From NCBI GenBank assembly GCA_902785055.1, contig CACZXG010000050.1, positions 1-32,979 on the forward strand: a stretch of 32,979 bases of DNA. Reading direction: 5' to 3'. Shown here piece by piece: positions 1-7,177 of this stretch. This DNA is from an uncultured Lachnospiraceae bacterium (lineage in GTDB: Bacteria; Bacillota; Clostridia; Lachnospirales; Lachnospiraceae). The notes beneath the pieces are model-generated. The model was given only the letters and a program-made list of their open reading frames with translations. It had not been told where the DNA came from and searched no databases. A program made the translations under genes and the position numbers. Position 1 is the first letter of the stretch. Every line of letters starts with the position of its first letter.

Positions 1-393
1 AATGTATCCGGCCAGATGATAATAGGGGCTGTCCGGCCCGATTCCTGACAGGCCTCCGGCCTCCTCCGCTTCCGCAGCAAGTTCTGCCAAAAGAGCGTCA
101 TCCAGCGCTCTCCCTTCCAGAGCCGTTTCTCTCTCATAAACGCCGCGGTCATAGGGACTGACCACCAGGTAGTTGATCAGAGCAATCCCCAACAGCATAC
201 CTGCACTTACAACCAGCGCCGGAATCGCTATTCTGCCCCGAAAAATCTTCCTGAGTTCGAAGCGCAATAATTCAACGTATATCGCCACTCTTGTCGTCAT
301 GCCCGCAAAGCGGGCACAAACAAGAGCGTGATGAAGACGCGCTCCGCGCGGCTTCCAAAAATGCGAGCCTCGTTGTGCGAGCTTTTTTTTCAC
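1..393 (-). CDS. ABC transporter permease, N-terminal part (cut by window edge)
   Basis: The reading frame runs off the left edge, so only the first 131 codons are visible. I choose a GTG start at 393-391 because a strong GGAGGT lies 7-8 bases upstream (401-407); an in-frame ATG at 300-298 has no good ribosome site. After a basic N-terminus comes a transmembrane helix (about residues 48-70, around AIPALVVSAGMLLGIALI) and then an acidic, probably extracytoplasmic region. A helix followed by a large outside loop is typical of ABC-2 type permeases. It lies just downstream of an ABC ATPase on the same strand (stop at 414), so it is probably the membrane partner of that ATPase. Family assignment rests on context and topology only. 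Codons 2-32 overlap a hairpin-rich element (301-382) that may be a later insertion. Confidence 0.6.
   Translation of the reverse strand, partial: MKKKLAQRGSHFWKPRGARLHHALVCARFAGMTTRVAIYVELLRFELRKIFRGRIAIPALVVSAGMLLGIALINYLVVSPYDRGVYERETALEGRALDDALLAELAAEAEEAGGLSGIGPDSPYYHLAGYI
301..382. repeat. hairpin-rich palindromic element at the permease start
   Basis: Within about 80 bases there is a perfect hairpin GCCCGC-AAA-GCGGGC (301-315), a second hairpin CGCGC-TCC-GCGCG (338-350), and a direct repeat TGCGAGC (362-368 and 376-382) whose second copy can pair with the CTCG between them. The segment lies between the GTG start and the first internal ATG of the permease and encodes an odd Arg/His-rich leader. 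It resembles a REP-like mobile palindrome, but with one copy in view this is only a suggestion. Confidence 0.4.
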
Positions 394-413
394 TCTTTGC
401 CACCTCCAATCGG

Positions 414-1106
414 TTACTCCCGGAACTCCCGAAGATAGAATTCCTCAAGACTGCCGTCTGATTCCTTCCACTCTCCCTGCCACAGGAGCTGCCCGTTCTT
501 CATCATGAGAATGTGGTCCGCGATGTGCTCCACGTCGGAAACAATGTGTGTCGAGAGCAGCACGATGCTGCTCTTTCCGATCTCTCCGATCAGCTCCCGA
601 AAGCGCACCCGTTCCATGGGATCCAATCCGGCTGTCGGCTCATCCAGGATCAGCACTTGAGGCCTGTTCAGCAAAGCCTGCGCAATGCCGAGGCGCTGCT
701 TCATGCCGCCCGAATATGTGCGCACTCTCTTTTTTGACACATCGGCCAGTCCTACTGTTTCAAGCAGTTCCTCGCTGCGGATCTCGGCTTCGTTCCTGGG
801 CATCCCTTTTAACGCGGCAAAATAGAGCAGAAAATCTCTTCCTGAAAACTCTGGATAACATCCGAACTCCTGGGGCAGATAGCCAAGGACGCTCCGGTAG
901 CGCTCCTCGGACACCGGCACCCCGTTGTATGTGATCTCCCCGCTGGTCGGCGTGAGGACGCCGCAGATCATGCGCATGAGTGTCGTCTTGCCAGCGCCGT
1001 TTGCACCTAACAGCCCCGTCACACCGGCGTGAAGAGTGGCGCTGAGACGGTCCACCGCGATCTTGTTCTTATATTGCTTGGATACTCGGTCAATTCTCAA
1101 CTCCAT
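414..1106 (-). CDS. ABC transporter ATP-binding protein (BcrA/CcmA-like exporter class)
   Basis: This is a 230-residue ATPase, the usual length for a single-domain exporter ATPase. It shows Walker A (GANGAGKTT, about residues 34-42), a Q-loop (LPQEFG), the signature YSGGMKQR, Walker B VLILDEPTAGLD and the switch histidine in STHIVSDVE. It should power a membrane partner, probably the permease at the window edge, for export of an antibiotic, lipid or peptide; the substrate cannot be read from sequence. The start is ATG at 1106, giving MELRID. It overlaps the upstream membrane-protein gene by 10 bases, which suggests translational coupling. A longer frame reaching 1199 exists but would overlap the upstream gene heavily, so I reject it. 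Confidence 0.9.
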   Translation of the reverse strand: MELRIDRVSKQYKNKIAVDRLSATLHAGVTGLLGANGAGKTTLMRMICGVLTPTSGEITYNGVPVSEERYRSVLGYLPQEFGCYPEFSGRDFLLYFAALKGMPRNEAEIRSEELLETVGLADVSKKRVRTYSGGMKQRLGIAQALLNRPQVLILDEPTAGLDPMERVRFRELIGEIGKSSIVLLSTHIVSDVEHIADHILMMKNGQLLWQGEWKESDGSLEEFYLREFRE

Positions 1107-1867
1107 AGGGTTGTCATCTCCGTTTCCTGTTTTACATTTGTGCAGAAAAGTGCGATCACTGTGATCAACATGAGAACAGCTGCAATTTCCAATATCCACG
1201 CATAGCCTTGCATTATTAAAGTCTTATTAAGGGACATTGCAAGAGGGCCAGCTGGTAGCAGGAGGAATCCAGTCCCGGCCGAAATGAGCAGGGCAAGGAC
1301 TCCCGAACCATAAGGATGACTTCGCCCGAAGGCAGTCCGCTCTAAAAGAAGCGCGCCGGTCATCGTCAGAAGAAACGGCAAAAGCAGGTGGGCCAATGTC
1401 AGCAGTACGCTCATCGCGACGTATTTTCTGATCAGCAGCGATATTCCTGCCAAAACTGCCATATCAAATAGTCCCAGTATCATAAATCGAGCGTACCGGA
1501 TACTCCTGAGAGAAAACGCCGTAGTCATCTCCAGTTCCGCCATGCCGTAGGCGTAGGACCTTCTCGTCTCAATCTCTGTAACGAATGCCAGAAGCGGAGT
1601 CAGCGCAGCAATCTGTAATACACTGTCCGGGTTCCCTTTTGTGATCAGTGCAGCTATCAGCAGGATCATGAGGGCTGCCAGCCAAGCCGTTTTTCGGATG
1701 TATTTAACTTGGATCAGCAGCATCCGATGCAATGTCATTTTTGTGGCTCTTGTTATTTGTCCTGTCATCACATTCTTCAAAAAAGCTTCCTTTTTTGCCG
1801 GATCCGGCTTCTCGTCGGGCTCAAAGAATAAGAGCAGCAGTTCCCTGTTTTTTGCCTCAGTAGTCAC
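1097..1867 (-). CDS. multi-pass membrane protein of the ECF sigma/ABC operon
   Basis: The 256-residue protein has a soluble N-terminus of about 55 residues followed by roughly six hydrophobic segments (for example TAWLAALMILLIAALI, FMILGLFDMAVLAGISLLI and ILEIAAVLMLITVIALF). The start is a GTG at 1867-1865 with AAGGAGG 8-9 bases upstream. The start overlaps the end of the sigma factor gene by 11 bases and the end overlaps the ABC ATPase. This position, directly after an ECF sigma factor, is where anti-sigma factors are usually found, so a membrane-anchored regulator of the sigma factor is possible. A second ABC-2-like permease subunit is equally possible. I see no zinc-binding anti-sigma motif (HxxxCxxC). 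Specific function unknown. Confidence 0.75.
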   Translation of the reverse strand: MTTEAKNRELLLLFFEPDEKPDPAKKEAFLKNVMTGQITRATKMTLHRMLLIQVKYIRKTAWLAALMILLIAALITKGNPDSVLQIAALTPLLAFVTEIETRRSYAYGMAELEMTTAFSLRSIRYARFMILGLFDMAVLAGISLLIRKYVAMSVLLTLAHLLLPFLLTMTGALLLERTAFGRSHPYGSGVLALLISAGTGFLLLPAGPLAMSLNKTLIMQGYAWILEIAAVLMLITVIALFCTNVKQETEMTTLWS

Positions 1868-2357
1868 CGTCTATTCCCTCCTTTCCAAGTTCTGTCCGGA
1901 GATGTTTCTGCGCGAGACGCAGCCTTCGGTATACGGCAAATCTCGAGATTCCGAGAATCATGCCGGCCTCTCTGGCAGAAACTTCGTTTACACTTATCAG
2001 AAGCAACAATTCCCGCTCTTCTTCCGATAATCTCGACAGGGCTCGCTGGACGCTTAATTTGGTGATCAGGGTGTTGTCTTCCGATTCTGTCAAACCTATG
2101 GTTTGCTCTTGCTCGTAAGTCTGCTCCTGCAGATACTTCTCAGCTTGCGTACCTTGTCTGCGATAATGATCTATGCACAGATTCCTTGCGATCACATACA
2201 GGTACGGTACAGCATTCTTCTCATTCAGGCTTCCGTACCGCTCCATATAGCGGGTAAATGCTTCCTGCACGATGTCCTGCGCCAATATTCGGTTGTAAGT
2301 ATGGTAATAGCAGTAGCGATACAATCGGTCGTACTGCATACTGATGTCGAAACTCAT
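1857..2357 (-). CDS. ECF-type RNA polymerase sigma factor
   Basis: The protein has 166 residues, a normal length for an ECF sigma factor. Region 2 is visible as AQDIVQEAFTRYMERYG followed by YLYVIARNLCIDHYRR (core binding and -10 recognition). Region 4 is LSRLSEEERELLLLISVNE followed by a helix-turn-helix (SAREAGMILGISRFAVYRR). It should direct RNA polymerase to a small regulon, probably including its own operon with the ABC exporter. The ATG at 2357-2355 has AGAGG about 8 bases upstream. It overlaps the next gene by 11 bases. The divergent region between this gene and the MATE gene holds small dyads (2381-2402) that could be regulatory. Confidence 0.9.
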   Translation of the reverse strand: MSFDISMQYDRLYRYCYYHTYNRILAQDIVQEAFTRYMERYGSLNEKNAVPYLYVIARNLCIDHYRRQGTQAEKYLQEQTYEQEQTIGLTESEDNTLITKLSVQRALSRLSEEERELLLLISVNEVSAREAGMILGISRFAVYRRLRLAQKHLRTELGKEGIDGDY

Positions 2358-2380
2358 TTTTTAACCTCTTAACATGTATA

Positions 2381-2402
2381 ACGAATATCGTACATGATAT
2401 GT
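2381..2402. promoter_or_regulatory. two abutting 11-bp dyads upstream of the sigma factor operon
   Basis: ACGA-ATA-TCGT (2381-2391) is followed directly by ACAT-GAT-ATGT (2392-2402). They lie 24-45 bases upstream of the sigma factor start and upstream of the divergent MATE promoter, a place where an operator or an ECF autoregulatory promoter is expected. The arms are only 4 bp each, so chance is a real alternative. Confidence 0.3.
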
Positions 2403-2436
2403 GCGGGTGGTGGAAGAGATTTAAAGGGCATCGTTC

Positions 2437-2466
2437 TTGACAATACTTTTCCTTTTCTGCTAATAT
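2437..2466 (+). promoter_or_regulatory. sigma-A promoter of the MATE gene leader
   Basis: A perfect -35 box TTGACA (2437-2442) and a TAATAT -10 box (2461-2466) are separated by 18 bases. Transcription would start near 2473 and give a leader of about 105 bases before the MATE start codon. Confidence 0.75.
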
Positions 2467-2472
2467 AACTGC

Positions 2473-2562
2473 GTCCTCGGAGGGCAAATCATTCAGCTGG
2501 AAATGATAAGCCGGATAAGAGAATGGGCTGAAACGCTCATTTGCTTATCCGGCTTTTGTTTT
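2473..2562 (+). promoter_or_regulatory. structured leader with terminator; candidate guanidine-IV (mepA-type) riboswitch
   Basis: Three helices follow the promoter. The first is GTCCT-CGG-AGGGC (2473-2485). The second is ATCATT/AATGAT with loop CAGCTGGA (2488-2507). The third is a long hairpin with outer arms AAGCCGGATAAG (2508-2519) and CTTATCCGGCTT (2544-2555), an inner stem AATGGGC/GCTCATT, and a T-rich tail ending at the ribosome site. The third is an intrinsic terminator inside the 5' leader, so the MATE gene is probably controlled by termination or antitermination. Loop 2 (CAGC) can pair with GCTG in the terminator loop. Guanidine-IV riboswitches (mepA motif) are known from clostridia upstream of MATE genes with a terminator, which fits the position. 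I did not match the consensus base by base, so the ligand is an inference. Confidence 0.5.
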
Positions 2563-2578
2563 GGAGGTATCACAGGTA

Positions 2579-3907
2579 ATGGAACACACTATGGATTTCA
2601 CTAAGGGGCCTATTGTAGGACCGCTTTTAAAATTCTCAATGCCGATATTGTTTGCACTGTTTCTGCAGGCACTTTACGGTGCTGTCGACCTTATGGTCGT
2701 AGGAAAATTCGCGCTGGCGCAGGATGTCTCCGGCGTCGCGGTCGGCTCACAAATCATGCACACGGTGACAGGACTCATCAGTTCTCTCGCCATGGGCACA
2801 ACAATTCTGCTCGGGCAGAAACTCGGTGAGGGTAACGAAAAACTCTGCGGAAAAATCATCGGAACCAGTATCGTTCTGTTTTTTGCCGCAGGTCTTGCGC
2901 TGACTCTTCTGATACCCCTGTTTTCCGGGCAGCTGGCAGCGCTCATGAACGCGCCGGAAGAAGCCTTTGAACAGACGAGCAGGTATATCGCGATCTGTGG
3001 TGCCGGTTCTCTGATGATCGTCGCCTATAATGTCCTGGGAAGTATCATGCGCGGCCTTGGCGATTCCAACACGCCTCTGATCACCGTTGCAATCGCAAGT
3101 GTCTGCAACATTGCGGGTGATCTTCTTTTGGTCGCGGGTTTTCATATGGGTGCCGCAGGAGCTGCGCTTGCGACAGTCTCCTCCCAGACGATCAGCGTCC
3201 TCATTTCGCTTCTCATACTGAGCCGCCGGACTCTGCCCTTCCCTTTCTCTCGAAAGGATATACGGGTTGAGACGCCCATTCTGACCCGGATCGTGCGCTT
3301 CGGAGCACCCATCGCACTGCAGGATCTGCTGGTCGGACTTTCCTTCCTCGTAGTGCTGGCCATCGTCAATACACTGGGGCTCATCGCCTCTGCGGGCGTC
3401 GGCGTAGCTGAAAAAGTCTGCGCTTTCATCATGCTCATTCCAGCCGCCTTCATGCAGGCTATGAGCGCCTTCGTTGCGCAGAATCACGGCGCCGGGAAGC
3501 CTGAGCGTGCCATTGAAGGCCTTAAGACCGCGATCGGTCTCTCTACTGCTTTCGGAGTCGCTATGTTTTGGCTAGCCTTCTTTCACGGAGACCTTCTCTG
3601 CGGCGCTTTCTCCTCCGATCCTGAAGTCGTCGCTGCCGGCTTCGACTATTTGAAAGCCTATGGAATCGACTGCCTGCTGACCTGCTTCCTGTTCTGCTTC
3701 ATCGGCTTTTACAACGGGCTCGGGCGCACGGGTTTTGTCATGCTACAGGGAATCGCCGCGGCCTTTCTGATCCGAATTCCTGTAGCTTACATCATGTGCC
3801 AAACGACCGGAAGACTCTTCTACATCGGGCTTGGAATCCCGTGTTCTACGGTGTTCCAGATTTTGCTGTGTTTCGCATACTTTAGCATGGTGCGGAGGCG
3901 CAGGTGA
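2579..3907 (+). CDS. MATE family multidrug/cation efflux transporter
   Basis: The 442-residue protein is almost entirely hydrophobic, with about 12 transmembrane segments in two related halves, as in MATE (MatE) proteins. The N-terminal stretch FTKGPIVGPLLKFSMPILF and the repeat-like GLISSLAMGTTILLGQKLGEGN and MQAMSAFVAQNHGAGK are typical of the family. It should exchange Na+ or H+ for an organic cation. The ATG at 2579 is preceded by GGAGGT (2563-2568) at a normal distance; a TTG at 2561 would sit on the ribosome site and is rejected. It is monocistronic: its own promoter and leader lie upstream and a terminator follows at 3917-3949. If the leader is a guanidine-IV riboswitch, guanidinium or related cations would be the substrate. 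Confidence 0.92.
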   Translation: MEHTMDFTKGPIVGPLLKFSMPILFALFLQALYGAVDLMVVGKFALAQDVSGVAVGSQIMHTVTGLISSLAMGTTILLGQKLGEGNEKLCGKIIGTSIVLFFAAGLALTLLIPLFSGQLAALMNAPEEAFEQTSRYIAICGAGSLMIVAYNVLGSIMRGLGDSNTPLITVAIASVCNIAGDLLLVAGFHMGAAGAALATVSSQTISVLISLLILSRRTLPFPFSRKDIRVETPILTRIVRFGAPIALQDLLVGLSFLVVLAIVNTLGLIASAGVGVAEKVCAFIMLIPAAFMQAMSAFVAQNHGAGKPERAIEGLKTAIGLSTAFGVAMFWLAFFHGDLLCGAFSSDPEVVAAGFDYLKAYGIDCLLTCFLFCFIGFYNGLGRTGFVMLQGIAAAFLIRIPVAYIMCQTTGRLFYIGLGIPCSTVFQILLCFAYFSMVRRRR

Positions 3908-3916
3908 TTTTGTTTA

Positions 3917-3949
3917 CTGATTTCACATCTTTTGTGAAACCAGTTTTTT
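3917..3949 (+). terminator. intrinsic terminator of the MATE gene
   Basis: CTGATTTCAC and GTGAAACCAG form a 10-position stem with one mismatch and a 7-base loop, followed by six T (3944-3949). It lies 10 bases after the MATE stop, between convergent genes. The reverse direction has no good T tract, so it mainly serves the plus strand. Confidence 0.8.
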
Positions 3950-3992
3950 CATGACGCAGCAGATCGGTGGGGAGATTTCGGAAAGACTTTTA

Positions 3993-4487
3993 TCAGTTCT
4001 TGTCCGCCAGGGAAAAGTATGATCTCGGAATATGGCAGTATCCTCCGGGATTCTTATCCAAATATTTCTGGTGATACTCCTCAGCTGAGAAGAAATTCCG
4101 GATCGGCTCGATAGCAACTGCAAGGGGCTTCCCCACCTCTGCCTGCTGTCTTTCATATACTTTTCGGATGACCGGAAGCTGAGCCTCGTCCGTGTAATAT
4201 ATACCGGTTCGATACTGGATTCCGATATCATTTCCCTGCCTGTTTACTGACAGCGGATCGATCACCATAAAGTAGTAGTCGAGCAGCGCTTCCAAATCCA
4301 TCTCTTTATCATCGTACTCCACCAGAACTGTCTCTGCATGACCGCTGTTCCGGCAGACTTCCTGGTAGCTAGGTGCCTTGTCAGGCCCATTGGCGTACCC
4401 CACTTCCGTTCTGATAACTCCGTCAAACTGGTCGAAAAACTTCTGAAGTCCCCAGAAGCAGCCGCCTGCAAGATAAATCGTACCCAT
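3993..4487 (-). CDS. msrA: peptide-methionine (S)-S-oxide reductase MsrA
   Basis: The 164-residue protein repairs oxidised methionine (S-sulfoxide) in proteins and as free amino acid, in the cytoplasm. The catalytic motif GGCFWG is at residues 8-13 (nucleophile Cys10), followed by the family's GYANG and the Y-Q-E-V-C-R-N-SGHAE-V segment. The C-terminus carries NPGGYCHI. There is no fused MsrB domain. The ATG at 4487 has AAGGAG 7-8 bases upstream; a longer frame to 4535 lacks support. It is a single gene convergent with the MATE gene; the hairpin repeat array begins about 140 bases upstream of its start. Confidence 0.95.
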   Translation of the reverse strand: MGTIYLAGGCFWGLQKFFDQFDGVIRTEVGYANGPDKAPSYQEVCRNSGHAETVLVEYDDKEMDLEALLDYYFMVIDPLSVNRQGNDIGIQYRTGIYYTDEAQLPVIRKVYERQQAEVGKPLAVAIEPIRNFFSAEEYHQKYLDKNPGGYCHIPRSYFSLADKN

Positions 4488-4624
4488 GTGGTTTCTCCTT
4501 TGTACTAAGGTTGGAATCTGTTTCCAGTGTATCATTTCTCTTTATTTTACCACTTTTCTGAAACACTCTTTATGAAAAGTGGCGGTGATATAACTTCCCT
4601 GCGGTATGCTTATATGGGCCTTTC

Positions 4625-5207
4625 CATCCGATATAGGCAAGTTCCTTTATGGATGGGGCCCTTTATGTAAACATGCCATCGGATTCAGCTGAGGCCGGAA
4701 TCGGATGTAGAGCTTGTGCCAGACCAGCTTCTAACATGCCATCGGATTCAGTAGAAGCCGGAATTGGATGTATAACTTGTGCCAGTCAAGCCATAAACAT
4801 GCCATCGGATTCAGCTGTAGCCGTTATCGGATGTATAGTTTGTGCCAGACAAACCATAAATATGCCATCGGATTCAGCTGTAGCCATAATTGGATGTATA
4901 GCTTGTGCCAGACCAGCTTCTAACATGCAATCGGATTCAGCAGAAGCCGGAATTGGATGTATAACTTGTGCCAGGCAAGCCTTAAACGTGCCATCGGATT
5001 CAATCAAGACCGAAATTGGATGTATGATTTGTGCCAGACAAGCTTTTCGTGTACCATCGGATTCGGCTCAAACTGAAGATGGATGTAGAGCAAGTACCAG
5101 ACAAGCTTTCGCGTGCCATCCGATTTGGCGACAAGCCAAAAAGGATGGAAAAAGTGCCAGAAAAGTATCAGAAAAGTGTCAGAAATGTGCCAGACAAGCG
5201 CACAGGA
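4625..5207. repeat. 63-bp tandem repeat array, two hairpins per unit
   Basis: Seven units start at 4677, 4740, 4803, 4866, 4929, 4992 and 5055, a period of exactly 63 bases, with diverged flanking units at 4625 and 5117. Each unit begins with CATCGGATTC and 11 bases later carries GAATYGGATG or a variant, which pair around one G-G mismatch. Each then has a small hairpin of the type CTTGT-GCCAG-ACAAG. Pairing is kept where bases change: TTTGT/ACAAA in unit 3, CTTGT/GCAAG in unit 5, and CATCC/GGATG with inner TTTGGC/GCCAAA in the last unit. The last part (5154-5197) changes to an 11-bp tandem repeat (GTGCCAGAAAA type, four copies). The block is open in one plus frame for about 200 codons only because 63 is a multiple of 3; unit-to-unit changes are mostly amino-acid changing and no ribosome site precedes it. 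I see no gene in 4488-5345. Confidence 0.85.
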
Positions 5208-5293
5208 AAGCTTTAAGTCCCTCCACAACCGCCCATCACCGCAGGAATAATCGTCATTAAGATGGAGTAGTGACAGCTAACCCGTCCCAATAG

Positions 5294-5335
5294 AAAAAGG
5301 GAGCTGCCCCCGTTGATGAATCAACAAGATGCAGC
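5294..5335 (-). terminator. possible terminator after the CoA-transferase gene
   Basis: On the minus strand, downstream of the stop at 5346, a GCTGC/GCAGC outer stem encloses GTTGA-TTCA-TCAAC. Next comes a short GGGG/TCCC pairing and then five T (5298-5294). The stems compete with each other and none is long, so this is a weak candidate for the end of the three-gene operon. Confidence 0.35.
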
Positions 5336-5345
5336 GCCCAATAAA

Positions 5346-6512
5346 TCACACCATCGTATCTATCTCCTCCTTCGCATAGCCAAGCGAAGTCAGGATCTCT
5401 TCAGTATGGTACCCTTCCGGATATCCCGCGTGAGTGTAGCGGGGCGGGCACTTGGAGAGGTGCACGGGGCACCCCATCTGTTTGATCGTCACGCCGTCTG
5501 AGAGCGGGATCTGTACTTCCGGCCACATGCCGCGATGAAGCAGATGTTCGTCGTCAGACACTTCCTGAAGGTCCATAACAGGCTCCACACAGGCGTCAAG
5601 CGTGCTGAAAACTTCCACCCACTCTTTCTGTGTCTTTGTCCTGAATACCTCCCGGAAAGTCTGCTTGACCATAGCCGCTTCGGTACGCAGTATTTTGCCG
5701 TCTTTCCACTCGGGATGTCCCATTGCCTCGCACAGCGCTGCAAAGAACTTGGGTTCCAGGGAACCGACGCTCATATATCTGCCGTCAGCGGTCTCATAGA
5801 AATCATAGATCCCGCCTCCGTTCAGAAGGCCGCTCTCCCGCGCGGGCATCGGTCCGCCGGCAAAATAGGCTGCGCCGTCCATTGAGTTGAAAGGAATGAC
5901 GCAGTCCTGCATGGAGACGTCAATGAACTGCCCTTCTCCGGTCCGCTCGCGATAAATGATCGCCGCGAGGATCGCGGAAACTGCGTTCATTGAGCCGCCT
6001 GCGACATCAGCGATCTGGAAATTGTAGAGGGAAGGCCCGCTTTCGCGGCGTCCCGCCGCCCATGCAATCCCGGATCGGGAGAGGTAGTTGATATCATGCC
6101 CTGCTTTCATGGCAAATGGCCCGTCCTGACCGTACCCTGTGATAGCACAGTAGATCAGTTTCGGGTTCACTTCCCGGAGGGCCTCATAGCCGACTCCGAG
6201 TTTGTCCATGACTCCCGGGCGGAACTGCTCGACCACAATGTCGTATTCCGCGATCAGCTTTTTGACAGCTTCTACAGCTTTCGGCTTTTTCAGATTCAGG
6301 AACATGGTCTTCTTATTGCGTCCGAGCCACGCCTGAACTCCCGTCACCTGTGTGCCGCTGACCACCGGAGGCCAGTTGACCACAAGGTCATACTTGTCCT
6401 TTCCGCTGATCTTGAGCACCTCGGCGCCCATATCCGCCAATGTCATTGTCGCGTAAGGCCCCGGCAGGAGCGTCGTAAAATCAAGTATCTTATATCCGTC
6501 CAGTGCTCCCAT
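5346..6512 (-). CDS. CaiB/BaiF family CoA-transferase or alpha-methylacyl-CoA racemase-like protein
   Basis: The 388-residue protein is a complete family III CoA-transferase fold member. The N-terminus GYKILDFTTLLPGPYATMTL and the RNKKTMFLNLK segment are typical. His139 (in GHDINYL) and Asp169 (in IADVAGGSM) are 30 residues apart. Asp169 corresponds to the nucleophile of CoA-transferases such as formyl-CoA transferase. The His plus Asp pair with this spacing is, as I recall, what alpha-methylacyl-CoA racemases use, so racemase activity is a serious alternative. The ATG at 6512 has GAGGCGG upstream. It is the last gene of a three-gene operon, 26 bases after the flavoprotein gene. Substrate unknown; together with a hydratase it suggests breakdown of a hydroxy or unsaturated carboxylic acid as its CoA ester. 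Confidence 0.88.
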   Translation of the reverse strand: MGALDGYKILDFTTLLPGPYATMTLADMGAEVLKISGKDKYDLVVNWPPVVSGTQVTGVQAWLGRNKKTMFLNLKKPKAVEAVKKLIAEYDIVVEQFRPGVMDKLGVGYEALREVNPKLIYCAITGYGQDGPFAMKAGHDINYLSRSGIAWAAGRRESGPSLYNFQIADVAGGSMNAVSAILAAIIYRERTGEGQFIDVSMQDCVIPFNSMDGAAYFAGGPMPARESGLLNGGGIYDFYETADGRYMSVGSLEPKFFAALCEAMGHPEWKDGKILRTEAAMVKQTFREVFRTKTQKEWVEVFSTLDACVEPVMDLQEVSDDEHLLHRGMWPEVQIPLSDGVTIKQMGCPVHLSKCPPRYTHAGYPEGYHTEEILTSLGYAKEEIDTMV

Positions 6513-6538
6513 TTCTGCCGCCTCTGAGATTTAAGTGA

Positions 6539-7165
6539 TCACTTTCCGTCAGGAAAACTTGTAAAGGAATCTCTCTCGAATACCGGATATCCATACTTTT
6601 CCTTCGCGTCGGCAAACGCTTTGATCATAAAGCTCATGCTTCTGGCGAGGTTTCGCATGGTCTGAAGGCCTTCGAGATCCTTCTTAACGTCCTCTGCGGT
6701 AAAGCCGTGGACCTGATTCCAGTAAGTCGAGGAAGCCACCGGCATGCCGCTGATCGTGAAGTATTTGTTCAGGGCATCAAAAGATGCCGTATTGCCGCCT
6801 CTTCTGCAGCTCACCACAGCCGCGCCGACCTTCATCTGTTTGGAAAACTCGGTGCTGTAGAACAGTCTGTCCATGAAGGAGAGGATGGTTCCGTTGGGAG
6901 ATCCGTAATAAACGGGGCTTCCCACAACAAGTCCGTCCGCCTGCTCAAACTTCGGCGCGACTTCGTTCACGAGGTCGTCAAAAACGCACTTGCCCTTTAA
7001 GCTGCAGCTTCCGCAGGCGACGCATCCGCGGATTTCTTTGATCCCGACCTGGATCAGCTCGGTCTCCACGCCCTCTTCCTCAAAGACTTTGATCATCTCT
7101 TCCAGCGCGGTCGCCGTGCATCCGTGCACATGGGGACTGCCGTTCAGCAATAATACTTTGCTCAT
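6539..7165 (-). CDS. iron-sulfur flavoprotein (NADPH-dependent FMN reductase fold)
   Basis: The 208-residue protein begins with the flavodoxin-like FMN-binding segment KVLLLNGSPHVHGCTATAL and has GLVVGSPVYYGSPNG for the second phosphate/flavin contact. Cys48, Cys51, Cys54 and Cys60 form a compact CX2CX2CX5C motif, which in the iron-sulfur flavoprotein (ISF) family binds a [4Fe-4S] cluster next to FMN. It is therefore likely an electron carrier rather than a simple quinone reductase. It sits between the hydratase (12-base gap) and the CoA-transferase-like gene (26-base gap), so it probably supplies or removes electrons in the same pathway. The ATG at 7165 begins MSKVLLL. Confidence 0.88.
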   Translation of the reverse strand: MSKVLLLNGSPHVHGCTATALEEMIKVFEEEGVETELIQVGIKEIRGCVACGSCSLKGKCVFDDLVNEVAPKFEQADGLVVGSPVYYGSPNGTILSFMDRLFYSTEFSKQMKVGAAVVSCRRGGNTASFDALNKYFTISGMPVASSTYWNQVHGFTAEDVKKDLEGLQTMRNLARSMSFMIKAFADAKEKYGYPVFERDSFTSFPDGK

Positions 7166-7177
7166 TATCTACCTCTG

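Noticed and set aside
4786-5007. Minus-strand frame through the same array
   Set aside because: Same cause: periodicity keeps it open; no start signal or family resemblance.
4625-5207. CRISPR array
   Set aside because: Units are similar along their whole length with no unique spacers, and no cas genes are nearby. The same holds for the arrays at 13318-13731.
4649-5260. 203-codon plus-strand frame encoding a Cys-rich repetitive protein, possible RiPP precursor or surface repeat protein
   Set aside because: The frame stays open because the repeat period is a multiple of 3. There is no ribosome site, changes between units are mostly amino-acid changing, and pairing of the hairpins is better kept than the protein.
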